Source: Anabaena sp. PCC 7108 (lineage in GTDB: Bacteria > Cyanobacteriota > Cyanobacteriia > Cyanobacteriales > Nostocaceae). Taken from it: a DNA stretch of 64,000 nucleotides. The stretch covers positions 3,605,727 to 3,669,726 of the forward strand of contig NZ_KB235896.1 in NCBI RefSeq assembly GCF_000332135.1, written 5' to 3'. The translations under genes were made by a program, and so were the position numbers. Of this stretch, positions 50,990 to 60,616 are shown in pieces; positions within the stretch are counted from its first letter, which is position 1, and each line of letters starts with the position of its first letter. Below the pieces are notes generated by a model. That model did not search any database, was not told the DNA's origin, and saw only the letters and a program-made list of their open reading frames with translations.

Positions 50990-52473
50990 TCATTGTCATT
51001 GTCAGCGATACATCACCAATCAATAACCTTGCAGCAATCAACCAACTCTATTTACTTCAGCAACTTTACGATGAATCACAATACTGGATGCCTAGTATTG
51101 GAACTTGGACAAATGGAACAGGTGATCATCCTCATAAAGACTTCTTATTTTCACCAACTTGGTTGGTTTGTGAAGCATCAGGGACAGCATCTGGTGCTAG
51201 AAGTATTGCAGGGGATAGTATGCGTACTTTCATTGCTATTCTTTGCTCTTGTTTAGATGATCAAATACCTAACCTTCTAACTAAGAGTGGAGCAGATCCA
51301 ACTTCCTATTCAATTCAATTTCCAGATGATGCAAGTCGAGCAGGATGCGGTTCTATAAGTGCAGGAATAGGTAATCTATTTCCACCTTTATTGGTTGACA
51401 ATTGTCTTCATGTATCATCCGATATATTATCCGAAATACAAAATTGGTATGCGTTAAAGGATAATACTTCAGACTTGGCTGCACAACGAGCGACTACGGC
51501 TGCCCATTTTATTAACTATGGAATTGTTTATGATGGTACAGAGCGTTTTATTCACTTCTTCATTGCCTTAGACGCTCTTTTTTGTGAACACAATAAAGTT
51601 CGTAAAAATCTTAAAGAAGGTATCAGAAAAACATTTCCTGATCAAAACGACTGGGAGAAGCGTATAGATGAACTTTTTCAACTTCGGAACGAACTTGTAC
51701 ACGGTGGTATAAGTAGTATTAAAAAGTGGGATGGTTTAGATAATTATCGACAGCGTTTTAAGTCCCATCCTATGAAAGATATACAAACTGCTGCTATGAC
51801 TGCATTAAGGGTCTACTTCAGTAACCAAGTTTTTGAACATCTTTTTGTGACTGAAACTATCACTACTATCGATGAAACAGAAAAAAGATTTGGTTTGAAT
51901 CGCAGTGAATCTCAGGATTTTTTTACAGAATGGCATGATCAATTACCTGAGATTAACCCTAATGACCGCACTAACCTAGAAATTTTAGGTCAGCGTTATA
52001 TTTATCACCGATCTGGCGGGCATTTATTAGAAAGTACGGTGATGCTATTACTCGTCTCTCCATTACTGACCGTTGCAGGTTTATACGACCCACCTTTTCG
52101 CATCAAAGCTGAAGAATCTGTGCAAATAACAGTAGCTGATAGCGAAGAAACTCTACAGGGTCGAATAGATGTGCTGGTATTGCGCGATGCCTCTGGCGAG
52201 CGAAGCTATCGCTTTTGGATAATTGTTTTAGAGTCCAAAAAAACCATGCTATCAGTTTGGTCAGCATTGCCACAAACACTTGCTTACTTGATGGCCAGTC
52301 CAAATGTTGATGTGCCTAATTTGGGAATGCTAACCAATGGTGACGATATTGTCTTTGTCAAGCTAGAAAATCAACACTATGCCATATCACGAGTATTTGC
52401 CCCCCTGTCTACCCAAAGCGAATTAGAGAGTGCGTGTCGAGTCCTACGGAAAATTGCAGAAACATTGAGATGA
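50986..52473 (+). CDS. chimeric protein: DUF3368 toxin start, HEPN-like middle, HsdR_N-like nuclease
   Basis: 495 aa, GTG start overlapping the UPF0175 stop. Residues about 1-27 (VSDTSPINNLAAINQLYLLQ) are the start of a DUF3368/PIN-like toxin, including its first Asp. The frame continues into about 270 residues that resemble a HEPN/ApeA-like region (RFIHFFIALDALFCEHNKVR, DELFQLRNELVHGG, the RNxxxH-like motif). The last 180 residues match stand-alone HsdR_N-like restriction endonuclease proteins: FFTEWHDQLPEINPNDRTNL, GRIDVLVLRD and WIIVLESKKTMLS, the D...ExK active site. A 29-nt repeat adds DASGERSY before that strand. One continuous frame may reflect deletion-fusion. Confidence 0.65.
   Translation: MIIVIVSDTSPINNLAAINQLYLLQQLYDESQYWMPSIGTWTNGTGDHPHKDFLFSPTWLVCEASGTASGARSIAGDSMRTFIAILCSCLDDQIPNLLTKSGADPTSYSIQFPDDASRAGCGSISAGIGNLFPPLLVDNCLHVSSDILSEIQNWYALKDNTSDLAAQRATTAAHFINYGIVYDGTERFIHFFIALDALFCEHNKVRKNLKEGIRKTFPDQNDWEKRIDELFQLRNELVHGGISSIKKWDGLDNYRQRFKSHPMKDIQTAAMTALRVYFSNQVFEHLFVTETITTIDETEKRFGLNRSESQDFFTEWHDQLPEINPNDRTNLEILGQRYIYHRSGGHLLESTVMLLLVSPLLTVAGLYDPPFRIKAEESVQITVADSEETLQGRIDVLVLRDASGERSYRFWIIVLESKKTMLSVWSALPQTLAYLMASPNVDVPNLGMLTNGDDIVFVKLENQHYAISRVFAPLSTQSELESACRVLRKIAETLR
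52184..52212. repeat. 29-nt small dispersed repeat in chimeric nuclease gene
   Basis: GCGATGCCTCTGGC continues to AGCTATCGC. It has the same length and ends (GCGAT...GCTATCGC) as the repeat at 60867-60895 in the Rieske gene (opposite strand). It inserts about nine residues between the catalytic Asp strand and the ExK strand of the nuclease. Confidence 0.55.
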
Positions 52474-52580
52474 CTAACAAAGGCTAACTCATGCCCCCAG
52501 AACTTGTGGTTTTACTCTCAACGTAGCAAATCACGAATCACGTTATGATAGTAGACAGTCTGGTTGCAAAAGATGATTGA

Positions 52581-55253
52581 GTGAACTATCCTGTCCCATC
52601 TTCAGAAATTGACTTAAAGTCAGTATTTCCCTTTGAATTAGATCAATTCCAACAAGAAGCGATCGCCTCCCTCAATGCTGGACGCTCCGTAGTTGTCTGT
52701 GCGCCCACTGGTTCAGGTAAAACATTAATTGGCGAATATGCCATTTATCGCGCCTTGTCGCGGGGAAAACGTGTATTTTACACCACTCCTCTGAAGGCAT
52801 TGTCAAATCAAAAATTACGTGACTTTCGAGAAAAATTCGGTTTTGATCAGGTCGGACTATTAACTGGAGACGCTTCTGTAAACAGAGATGCGCCCATTTT
52901 AGTCATGACCACCGAAATCTTCCGCAATATGCTCTATGGCACACCCATAGGACAAATTGGCATCTCCTTAGTAGACGTTGAAGCAGTGGTGCTAGATGAA
53001 TGCCACTACATGAACGATCGCCAACGGGGTACAGTTTGGGAAGAATCCATTATTTATTGTCCCCGCGAAGTGCAACTAGTAGCCCTTTCCGCCACAGTTG
53101 CCAACAGTGACCAACTCACCGACTGGTTAAATCGTGTTCATGGTCCGACAGACCTGATATACTCCGATTTTCGCCCGGTTCCCTTAGAATTCCACTATTG
53201 CAATCCCAAAGGGCTGTTTCCCCTACTCAATGACAGCAACAGCAAAATTAACCCCCGCCTCATTAAGCGTGGTAAAAAAGGATCAGGAGAACGGGGCAAA
53301 GCTGGCAGACCAGAAGCCCCCGGCATTATTTATACCCTCAGTCAACTCCAGCAACGGGATATGTTGCCAGCCATTTACTTTATCTTCAGCCGCAGAGGAT
53401 GTGATAAAGCTGTGGAAGAAGTTGGTGATTTATGGCTAGTAAATAACGACGAATCCCAAATATTACGGCGACAAATTGATGACTTTTTAAGTCGCAATCC
53501 CGACGCTGGACGGACAGGACAAATTAAACCCCTATACCGAGGCATTGCCGCTCACCATGCCGGCATCTTGCCAGCATGGAAAGTGTTAGTAGAAGAACTA
53601 TTTCAACAGGGGCTGATTAAGGTGGTATTTGCCACAGAAACCCTGGCAGCGGGAATTAATATGCCCGCCCGCACCACAGTTATTTCCACCCTTTCTAAGC
53701 GGACTGACAACGGACATCGTTTATTGAAAGCTTCCGAATTCCTGCAAATGTCGGGTCGGGCAGGTCGTCGAGGCATGGATCTCCAAGGTTATGTAGTCAC
53801 AGTCCAAACTCCCTTTGAAGGGGCAAAGGAAGCAGCGTATTTGGCCACATCGGCAGCAGATCCTTTAGTTAGCCAGTTTACGCCTAGCTATGGCATGGTA
53901 CTTAACTTACTGCAAACCCACTCCTTAGAGCAAACCAGAGAACTGATCGAACGCAGCTTTGGCCAGTACATGGCGACTTTGCATTTAAGACCAGAGTACG
54001 ACGAAATTGCGGAAATACAAGCAGAATTAACGCAAATACAAGATGAATTAGCCGCAATTGATGAAAATGAATTGGCGCTATATGAAAAATTGCGTCAACG
54101 CCTGAAAGTAGAACGCCATATACTAAGAACCTTACAAGAGCAAGCGCGGGAAGATAGACAAGAACAATTGGTGATGATGCTGGATTTTGCTGTGTCTGGG
54201 ACATTGTTGAGTCTTAAAGACAAAAACATCACAGCGACTTTACCGATGACAGCGGTATTAGTTCACAAAGCGCCAAATACAGGTCAAGCTTCTTACTTCG
54301 TATGTTTAGGGCAGGATAACCGCTGGTATGTAGTCACAAATGCAGATGTAGTTGATTTATATGCCGAATTGCCAAGAGTTGAAGTGTCTGTTGACATCAT
54401 CCCACCCTCAGAACTGGCATTAAAACGGGGACAGTGTGTTCGTGGTAATCAAGAAACAGCAGCGATCGCACAAAGCATACCCGATCCTGGCGAATTTATG
54501 TATATGCCACAGGAAGTGGTAGAACAACTCAGTCGTGTTAACGCCGTGCAAGCCCAATTAGAAAGCCATCCCTTACATCAATCAGGGAACATTGGCACGA
54601 TATTTAAACGCAGAGCGCGTTGTGTAGAATTAGAAGCAGAACTGGAAGAAATTCAAGGACAAATAGAACAACATTCCCAACGACATTGGGAAGAGTTTCT
54701 TAACTTAATTCAAATCTTGCAGCACTTTGGCGGTTTAGATAACTTAGTCCCCACACAATTAGGACAAATGGCCGCCGCTATTCGGGGCGAAAATGAATTG
54801 TGGTTAGGTTTAGTCATCGCTAGTGGTGAATTAAATAATTTAGATCCTCATCATTTAGCGGCTGCAGCTGCGGCTTTGGTGACAGAAACACCACGTCCAG
54901 ATAGCAAAGTAAACTTTGGACTGAGTGAGGATGTAGCCGATGCTTTGAAGAAATTACAAGGGATTCGTCGGCAAATTTTCCAACTGCAACGGCGTTATAA
55001 TGTGACGCTGCCTATCTGGTTGGAATTTGAGTTAATAGCGATGGTAGAACAGTGGGCTTTAGGTGTGGAGTGGGTAGAATTATGTGCTAATACCACCTTA
55101 GATGAAGGTGATGTAGTCAGAATTTTACGCCGGACATTGGATTTATTATCCCAAATTCCCCATGTTCCCCATGTTCCCGACTCTCTGCGGCGCAATGCTC
55201 AACGGGCTATGCAGTTGATTGATAGATTCCCTGTCAATGAAACAATGGAGTAA
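52581..55253 (+). CDS. Ski2-like DExH-box RNA helicase
   Basis: 890 aa, GTG start. Helicase motifs: CAPTGSGKTLIGEYAIYRAL (I), TTPLKALSNQKLR (Ia), LDECHYMNDRQRG (II, DExH), ALSATVANSDQL (III), FATETLAAGINMPAR (V), and EFLQMSGRAGRRGMD (VI). A Ski2/Mtr4-like C-terminal helical region follows with a beta-rich insertion at about 520-640. Cyanobacterial relatives are annotated as DEAD/DEAH helicases and may assist exonucleases in RNA turnover. It may also function in cold response; that is not shown by the sequence. Confidence 0.92.
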   Translation: MNYPVPSSEIDLKSVFPFELDQFQQEAIASLNAGRSVVVCAPTGSGKTLIGEYAIYRALSRGKRVFYTTPLKALSNQKLRDFREKFGFDQVGLLTGDASVNRDAPILVMTTEIFRNMLYGTPIGQIGISLVDVEAVVLDECHYMNDRQRGTVWEESIIYCPREVQLVALSATVANSDQLTDWLNRVHGPTDLIYSDFRPVPLEFHYCNPKGLFPLLNDSNSKINPRLIKRGKKGSGERGKAGRPEAPGIIYTLSQLQQRDMLPAIYFIFSRRGCDKAVEEVGDLWLVNNDESQILRRQIDDFLSRNPDAGRTGQIKPLYRGIAAHHAGILPAWKVLVEELFQQGLIKVVFATETLAAGINMPARTTVISTLSKRTDNGHRLLKASEFLQMSGRAGRRGMDLQGYVVTVQTPFEGAKEAAYLATSAADPLVSQFTPSYGMVLNLLQTHSLEQTRELIERSFGQYMATLHLRPEYDEIAEIQAELTQIQDELAAIDENELALYEKLRQRLKVERHILRTLQEQAREDRQEQLVMMLDFAVSGTLLSLKDKNITATLPMTAVLVHKAPNTGQASYFVCLGQDNRWYVVTNADVVDLYAELPRVEVSVDIIPPSELALKRGQCVRGNQETAAIAQSIPDPGEFMYMPQEVVEQLSRVNAVQAQLESHPLHQSGNIGTIFKRRARCVELEAELEEIQGQIEQHSQRHWEEFLNLIQILQHFGGLDNLVPTQLGQMAAAIRGENELWLGLVIASGELNNLDPHHLAAAAAALVTETPRPDSKVNFGLSEDVADALKKLQGIRRQIFQLQRRYNVTLPIWLEFELIAMVEQWALGVEWVELCANTTLDEGDVVRILRRTLDLLSQIPHVPHVPDSLRRNAQRAMQLIDRFPVNETME

Positions 55254-55280
55254 GGGACAGACACAGTGACAGGAATATTC

Positions 55281-55393
55281 GGCGTTCCTGAATAAGGAGA
55301 TGATTGAGGCTGACGCGGAGACACGGAGACACGGAGACGCAGTGATTATGTATTGATGCAGATTCTCAAATCATCCTGCAATTATGCAACGCC
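55281..55393. mobile_element. MITE of the GGCGTTGC family, copy 2
   Basis: 113 bp, left end GGCGTTCCTGAATAAGGAGA and right end AATTATGCAACGCC. Immediately flanked on both sides by GAATATTC, an 8-bp target duplication. Its interior, including GATGATTGAGGCTGAC and ATTGATGCAGATTCTCAAAT, matches the reverse complement of the copy at 62510-62626. Confidence 0.85.
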
Positions 55394-55486
55394 GAATATT
55401 CATTTGTAGCTAGAACTTACGCACTATACAAATATGATACAAATCAACCATAATTGGTGATTGTAGGCTTTTGACAGAGAATATTA

Positions 55487-55547
55487 GTAGGGTGCGTCAG
55501 ACTTGATAATTTGACACAATTAACAGATTTCCTATATCTGACGCACC
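55487..55547. repeat. palindromic element GTAGGGTGCGTCAGA family, copy 3
   Basis: 61 bp with left end GTAGGGTGCGTCAGA exactly as at 25839 and right end TCTGACGCACCTGAC slightly changed. It lies downstream of the helicase gene in a 620-bp gap made almost wholly of repeats. Confidence 0.75.
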
Positions 55548-55701
55548 TGACAAGAGACGGAAACCCACACTCTATATTTGATGTGTTCTATCAATGCGTA
55601 GGTACTATAAGTCCACGATTTGATTGATTTTTGAACAAGCTGTAAACCATAAACCTGATCGAATCAACTCAGTATAATTAACAAGAATCAAACCGGATTC
55701 C

Positions 55702-55833
55702 TATAGCAATACCTTGTCCAAATCGAAAAAAGTCTTGATTTGTAGGTTGGGTTGAAGCATGAAACCCAACAAATGCGTCGGGTTGCGCTGTCGCTTAACC
55801 CAACCTACAAAAAATGGACAAGGTATTGCTGTA
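55702..55833. repeat. nested inverted-repeat element before the sugar importer
   Basis: Outer arms TATAGCAATACCTTGTCCA and TGGACAAGGTATTGCTGTA enclose a second palindrome, TGTAGGTTGGGTTGA...TTAACCCAACCTACA, with GGGTTTCATG-type inner pairing. One element seems to have inserted into another. It ends 40 bp before the start of the binding-protein gene and could affect its expression. Confidence 0.75.
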
Positions 55834-55872
55834 GATAACTACTCGTACAAAATAAATTATCAGGAAGTTAAA

Positions 55873-57165
55873 ATGTTTAAGCAAAAAATATTACTAAAAC
55901 TTCAATTTTGTACAGGAATTTTTCTTGCTGTTTCACTGAGCATCATCTTACTTTTTCCCCCGCCAGCATTATCGCAGAAAGCAGTTGTTTTGAATATGTT
56001 GATGACTGCACCTGATGCCCAACCTTGGCAGCAAGGCATCATCAAAGACTTTGAAGCCAAAAATCCCGGCATTCGGATCAATCTGATTGAAGGTCCAAAT
56101 GCGACAAACTTGCTAGAAGATTTGTATACTTCAGCATTTATCTTGGGAGATTCTCCCTATGACTTGGTCAATATGGATGTGATTTGGTCATCCAAATTTG
56201 CATCTGCTGGATGGTTGTTAGATTTAAGCGATAAATTGACGAAAGAAGAATTAGCTGCATTTTCGTCCAAAGATATAGAAGCGGGACGTTACGAAGCCAA
56301 GCTCTTCAGAATTCCGATCCGAAGTGATTTGGGAGTCCTTTACTACCGGAAAGACTTACTCAACCAAGCCGGGTTTCAACCACCAGAAACCTTTGCAGAT
56401 TTGCTAAAAATTTCTAAGTCTTTAAAAGAACAAGGAAAAATTAAATGGGGTTATCTTTGGCAGGGTCGGCAGTATGAAGGACTAGCTGCCATGTTTGTCG
56501 AAGTTTTGCAAGGTTTTGGTGGATTTTGGGTCAATCCTGATACTTTAGAAGTAGGTCTAGATAAACCTGAGACATTAAAAGCGATCGCTTTTCTCAAAGA
56601 CACCATTCAAGAAGGAATTTCTCCCTCTGGAACCACAACATATATGGAGGAAGACACAAGACGTATATTTCAAAATGGTCAAGCCGCATTTTTACGCAGT
56701 TGGCCTTATGTTTGGCCTCTAGCCAATGCTGAAGATTCTGCTATCAAAGATCAAATCGGCATTAAACTCATGGTTGCTACTTCTGGCAACAATGGAGGAA
56801 CCTGTTTAGGAGGTTGGGGTTTGGGAATTGCCAAATCCTCTCAACATCCTCAAGAAGCTTGGAAAGCAATTCGATACTTTACGAGCGAAGAAGTACAGCG
56901 CCAATTTATTTTGCAAGCCGGTTTTGTCCCCAGCCGACGCTCACTGTTTACAGACCCAGAAATTATCAGTAAATACCCTCATTATTCTCAGCTACTGAAG
57001 ATATCTGATAGCGCCGTTTTACGTCCACCTATCGCCCAATATGCTCAAGTATCAGATATTTTGCAACGTTACCTCAGTGCGGCACTCACAAATAGCATGA
57101 CTCCTGCAAGCGCGATGCAAGCTGCTGCTAATGAAACCCGGCGACTACTGCGGACTGGAAAGTAA
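55873..57165 (+). CDS. sugar ABC transporter substrate-binding protein
   Basis: 430 aa from the ATG at 55873 (AGGAAG site). The frame extends upstream to 55759 but that part is repeat-derived. Signal peptide: ILLKLQFCTGIFLAVSLSII with cleavage near ALSQ. The mature protein is a class I binding protein of the MalE/UgpB type: ITDFEA-like IIKDFEAKNPGIRINLIEG, YDLVNMDVIW, IPIRSDLGVLYYRKDLLNQA and GGWGLGIAKSSQHPQEAWKA. It should deliver a mono- or oligosaccharide or polyol. First gene of a four-gene importer. Confidence 0.92.
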   Translation: MFKQKILLKLQFCTGIFLAVSLSIILLFPPPALSQKAVVLNMLMTAPDAQPWQQGIIKDFEAKNPGIRINLIEGPNATNLLEDLYTSAFILGDSPYDLVNMDVIWSSKFASAGWLLDLSDKLTKEELAAFSSKDIEAGRYEAKLFRIPIRSDLGVLYYRKDLLNQAGFQPPETFADLLKISKSLKEQGKIKWGYLWQGRQYEGLAAMFVEVLQGFGGFWVNPDTLEVGLDKPETLKAIAFLKDTIQEGISPSGTTTYMEEDTRRIFQNGQAAFLRSWPYVWPLANAEDSAIKDQIGIKLMVATSGNNGGTCLGGWGLGIAKSSQHPQEAWKAIRYFTSEEVQRQFILQAGFVPSRRSLFTDPEIISKYPHYSQLLKISDSAVLRPPIAQYAQVSDILQRYLSAALTNSMTPASAMQAAANETRRLLRTGK

Positions 57166-57200
57166 TAATCAAGAAACTTTGTATACAAGGTCAATAACTA

Positions 57201-58106
57201 ATGACTAATCTACAAACAATCAGCAGTCGAAAACAACGAACAGCGTGGATTTTTTTGTTACCCGCTTTGCTGTTGCTGTTACTCGTCTTTGGCTATCCCA
57301 TAGTTCGAGCTTTTTGCTTAAGTTTCTTTACTCAAAATTTAGGAACAAAGCTGGAACCTGTCTTTTCTGGTTTTAGCAATTATGTGCGAATGGCGGGGGA
57401 TGGTCGTTTCTGGGAAAGTTTCAGGACAACAACAGTATTCACTTTATCAACAGTATTTCTAGAGTTACTCCTGGGATTAAGTATTTCCCTAGTCTTGAAT
57501 AAGCAGTTTTTTGGCAGGAGTGCAGTCAGGACAATCGCCATTTTACCTTGGGCTTTACCTACTGCCCTCATCGGTCTTGCTTGGGCTTGGATTTTTAATG
57601 ACCAGTTTGGAGTTGTCAATGATATTCTCCTGCGGGTAGGTTGGATTGAAACTGGAATTAACTGGTTAGGAGAACCAACATTAGCAATGATCGCTGTGAT
57701 AGTTGCAGATGTATGGAAAACGACTCCATTTATTAGTATTTTGCTATTAGCTGGTTTACAGTCAATTTCACCTGACTTGTATGAAGCTCATGGGATTGAT
57801 GGAGCAACACCCTGGCAAAGCTTCTATCAAATTACCCTGCCCCTGTTGATGCCACAAATTCTTATTGCCATGTTGTTTCGGTTTGCTCAGGCTTTTGGAA
57901 TTTTTGACTTGATTGCTGTGATGACTGGAGGCGGTCCTGGAGGTTCAACAGAAGTAGTATCACTTTATATTTACTCTACCGTGATGCGCTACTTAGACTT
58001 TGGATATGGAGCAGCTTTAGTTGTAGTCACTTTTCTTTTATTGATTGCAGTAGTAGCTATTACTAGTTTTTTACTCAACAAATCCCGAATGAAGACGTTT
58101 TACTAA
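57201..58106 (+). CDS. sugar ABC transporter permease, MalF-like
   Basis: 301 aa, six predicted TM helices. The EAA coupling motif is EAHGIDGATPWQSFYQITLP (about residues 195-214), which contacts the ATPase. It begins 35 bp after the binding-protein stop. Specificity is unknown but trehalose, maltose or glucosylglycerol are usual for such cyanobacterial sets. Confidence 0.92.
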   Translation: MTNLQTISSRKQRTAWIFLLPALLLLLLVFGYPIVRAFCLSFFTQNLGTKLEPVFSGFSNYVRMAGDGRFWESFRTTTVFTLSTVFLELLLGLSISLVLNKQFFGRSAVRTIAILPWALPTALIGLAWAWIFNDQFGVVNDILLRVGWIETGINWLGEPTLAMIAVIVADVWKTTPFISILLLAGLQSISPDLYEAHGIDGATPWQSFYQITLPLLMPQILIAMLFRFAQAFGIFDLIAVMTGGGPGGSTEVVSLYIYSTVMRYLDFGYGAALVVVTFLLLIAVVAITSFLLNKSRMKTFY

Positions 58107-58262
58107 TCTCTACACCAAAATCTCATACCAATTTTATGTGAGGTTGCACATAATTCTAAAATTCATTGATTTATCTGTCTTTATCCGCGTTTATCTGCGT
58201 GCATCCGCGTTCAATTATTCTATGTAGCTTCATATTAATCTCGTATCACATTGGGAATTTTT

Positions 58263-59147
58263 ATGACTGTCACGCCAAAAAAATTGATTACAACTCCCAA
58301 AATCAACACAAGAGTCAAAAATTTAGGTAAAAACATCATACTTTGGATGGTAATTGCCTTAGTAGTGCTTTTCTGTTTAGCACCAGTAATGTGGCAGTTA
58401 TTAACCTCATTTAAGTTAAATCAGGATATTGCCAAAATTCCTACCGTTTATTTTCCTGCTCGAATTACTTTCAATCACTACATCGAATTATTCACCCGTC
58501 ATCCGTTTTGGCGCTATATATTCAATAGTGCTTTTGTGTCTATTGTTTCTACAGTTTTATCTTTAGGATTAGGTGCGCCGGCTGCCTATGCTTTAGCACG
58601 ATTGCGTCCTTGGGGTGGCAAAGCCATCATTGCAGCTATTCTGATTGTCACTTTATTTCCAGGAATCTTATTGTTTTTGGGAATGTTAGAAATTGTCAAA
58701 GGGCTGCATTTAGGTAACAACTATTTATCGCTGATTATTCCTTATACTGCGATCAATTTACCATTAACAATTTTGGTGTTACGCAGCTTTTTCCAGCAAT
58801 TACCAAAAGATTTGGAAGATGCTGCCAAAGTGGATGGCTACAATACCGTACAAATGTTATTGCAAATATTACTACCCATGACAATTCCTGCTTTGGTAAC
58901 AACTGGAATTCTCACATTTATTTTTGCCTGGAATGAGTTTATTTTTGCGCTCACATTTATTACTCGTGAAGAGATGAAAACCATCCCTGTTGCTGTGGCA
59001 CAACTAGGCGGTGCCACAGTATTTGAAATTCCCTATGGACCTATTGCTGCTGCGACCGTTGTTGGCACATTGCCGTTAGTTTTACTCGTTTTGTTCTTCC
59101 AGCGCAAAATTATTCAAGGTCTTACATCTGGTGCTGTCAAGGGATAA
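58263..59147 (+). CDS. sugar ABC transporter permease, MalG-like
   Basis: 294 aa from the ATG at 58263; a TTG four codons upstream is less likely. Six TM helices and EAA motif EDAAKVDGYNTVQMLLQILL. The 156-bp gap from the MalF-like gene contains TTTATCCGCGTTTATCTGCG-type repeated sequence, which is common between cyanobacterial genes. It should form the heterodimeric channel with the preceding permease. Confidence 0.92.
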   Translation: MTVTPKKLITTPKINTRVKNLGKNIILWMVIALVVLFCLAPVMWQLLTSFKLNQDIAKIPTVYFPARITFNHYIELFTRHPFWRYIFNSAFVSIVSTVLSLGLGAPAAYALARLRPWGGKAIIAAILIVTLFPGILLFLGMLEIVKGLHLGNNYLSLIIPYTAINLPLTILVLRSFFQQLPKDLEDAAKVDGYNTVQMLLQILLPMTIPALVTTGILTFIFAWNEFIFALTFITREEMKTIPVAVAQLGGATVFEIPYGPIAAATVVGTLPLVLLVLFFQRKIIQGLTSGAVKG

Positions 59148-59158
59148 CGATTATAAAT

Positions 59159-59198
59159 AATTCGTAATTCGTAATTCGTAATTCGTAATTCGTAATTC
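59159..59198. repeat. heptanucleotide repeat (AATTCGT)5
   Basis: Consecutive AATTCGT units, ending in AATTC, follow the MalG-like gene and abut the 163-bp inverted element at 59199. More AATTCGT units occur on its other side at about 59390-59406. Confidence 0.8.
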
Positions 59199-59361
59199 TT
59201 CAGAGGGAACAGGAAGCAACTCTTAACAGAAAGAACTCATGTTTAAAAACATGAGATTGAAATAATGACACTGTTTTTTTCGTGTCACTCTCCTTGTAAA
59301 AACATCCTTTTTTTTGACTGAGCTTTAAACTCTTAAACTTTAGTTTTTTATTTGTTCCCTG
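59199..59361 (+). repeat. 163-bp element, copy A
   Basis: Matches the reverse complement of 62176-62338 along its full length with one visible mismatch (AGAAAGAAC against AGAAAAAAC). It contains the hairpin CTCATGTTT/AAACATGAG and the pair GACAC/GTGTC around a T-run. No open frame. It lies between the MalG-like and MalK-like genes of what would otherwise be one operon. Confidence 0.85.
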
Positions 59362-59539
59362 TTAAGAGTTCCCTGTTCCCTTCTTTTGTAATTCGTAATT
59401 CGTAATTAAGTTTTGTAATCGGGATTTAACCTTAATACAAAACTTGCTAACTGTAGAAGTAGGGGTATTCAACCCTTTCATTTACTGTCATATCCTTCAT
59501 TCCGTGAAATCGATACAATTAATAATTAAAACCGGAAAA

Positions 59540-60616
59540 ATGGCGAAACTAGAACTGAAAAGCTTAAATAAGACCTATAGTCCGAAAAATATACCAGTTA
59601 AAGACATTAATTTGACTGTAGATGACAATGAATTTCTGACTTTACTTGGTCCGAGTGGCTGTGGCAAGTCTACAATACTGCGAATGATTGCCGGGTTAGA
59701 GGAATTGACTCGCGGTCAGATATTGCTTGGGGATGAGGATATCACATTGAGGCGACCAGGCGATCGCAATATGGCAATGGTGTTTCAAAGTTATGCCCTT
59801 TACCCCCACATGACTGTATACGAAAACTTAGCCTCTGGACTGAAGTTGAAAAAAATCCCTCCTGTTGAGATTCAGCATCGAGTCACAGAAGTTTCAAAAC
59901 TGCTAGGATTGGCAGAACTATTACAGCGCAAACCCGGACAATTATCAGGGGGACAAAGGCAAAGAGTCGCTGTTGGTCGGGCTTTAGTCCGTCATGCTCA
60001 AGTTTACTTACTAGATGAACCACTGAGTAACCTGGATGCCCTTCTGCGTGAAAGAGTCCGGGCTGATATTAAGCAAATATTCGCTACCCAAAAAGCTCCA
60101 GTGGTCTACGTCACTCACGACCAAACAGAAGCAATGACACTTTCCACAAAAGTGGCTGTACTCAATGATGGTTTTATTCAGCAACTTGACTCACCAGAAC
60201 GCATATACAATCAGCCAGCTAATTTATTTGTAGCTGGATTTGTTGGTAGTCCACAAATGAATTTGCTAACACTACCCTGTAAAGGGCGATATGCAATGTT
60301 AGGTAATACAAAAGTGCTTTTGCCAGATATGCCCACAGTACCACCGAAAATTATCTTGGGTATCCGTCCCGAAAACGTCTGTATTGCACAACCAGATGAT
60401 ACAGAGATGATTCGAGGAAAAGTGCATCTGGTGGAAAACTTGGGTATGCACAATTTGGTAACTGTGCGTGTTGATAGTTCTGAAACAGAACCGTTGACCG
60501 TGCGTGCCTTATTAACTCCAGATCAAAAGTGGAATGAAGAGATTGAATTAACTCTGTCATCCAAGAGTATACACTGGTTTGATATTCAATCAGGGGATCA
60601 TTTGTGGTTACACTAG
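59540..60616 (+). CDS. sugar ABC transporter ATPase, MalK/UgpC family
   Basis: 358 aa from the ATG at 59540 (MAKLELKSLNKTYS); the frame opens earlier at 59444. Walker A GPSGCGKSTILRM, Q-loop MVFQSYALYPHM, signature LSGGQRQRVAVGRALV, Walker B VYLLDEPLSNLDA and switch His in YVTHDQTEAMTL. The C-terminal regulatory TOBE/OB domain is present (IILGIRPENVCIAQ, MIRGKVHLVENLGMHNLVTV). It probably energises the permeases at 57201-59147, though a 390-bp gap with repeats separates it from them. Confidence 0.93.
   Translation: MAKLELKSLNKTYSPKNIPVKDINLTVDDNEFLTLLGPSGCGKSTILRMIAGLEELTRGQILLGDEDITLRRPGDRNMAMVFQSYALYPHMTVYENLASGLKLKKIPPVEIQHRVTEVSKLLGLAELLQRKPGQLSGGQRQRVAVGRALVRHAQVYLLDEPLSNLDALLRERVRADIKQIFATQKAPVVYVTHDQTEAMTLSTKVAVLNDGFIQQLDSPERIYNQPANLFVAGFVGSPQMNLLTLPCKGRYAMLGNTKVLLPDMPTVPPKIILGIRPENVCIAQPDDTEMIRGKVHLVENLGMHNLVTVRVDSSETEPLTVRALLTPDQKWNEEIELTLSSKSIHWFDIQSGDHLWLH

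Noticed and set aside
55759-55872. N-terminal extension of the sugar-binding protein
   Set aside because: The extension lies largely in an inverted-repeat element and would precede the signal peptide.
59199-59361. Riboswitch in front of the MalK-like gene
   Set aside because: An inverted, nearly identical copy lies at 62176 away from any gene start in that sense, which favours a repeat element; no known riboswitch consensus was recognised.
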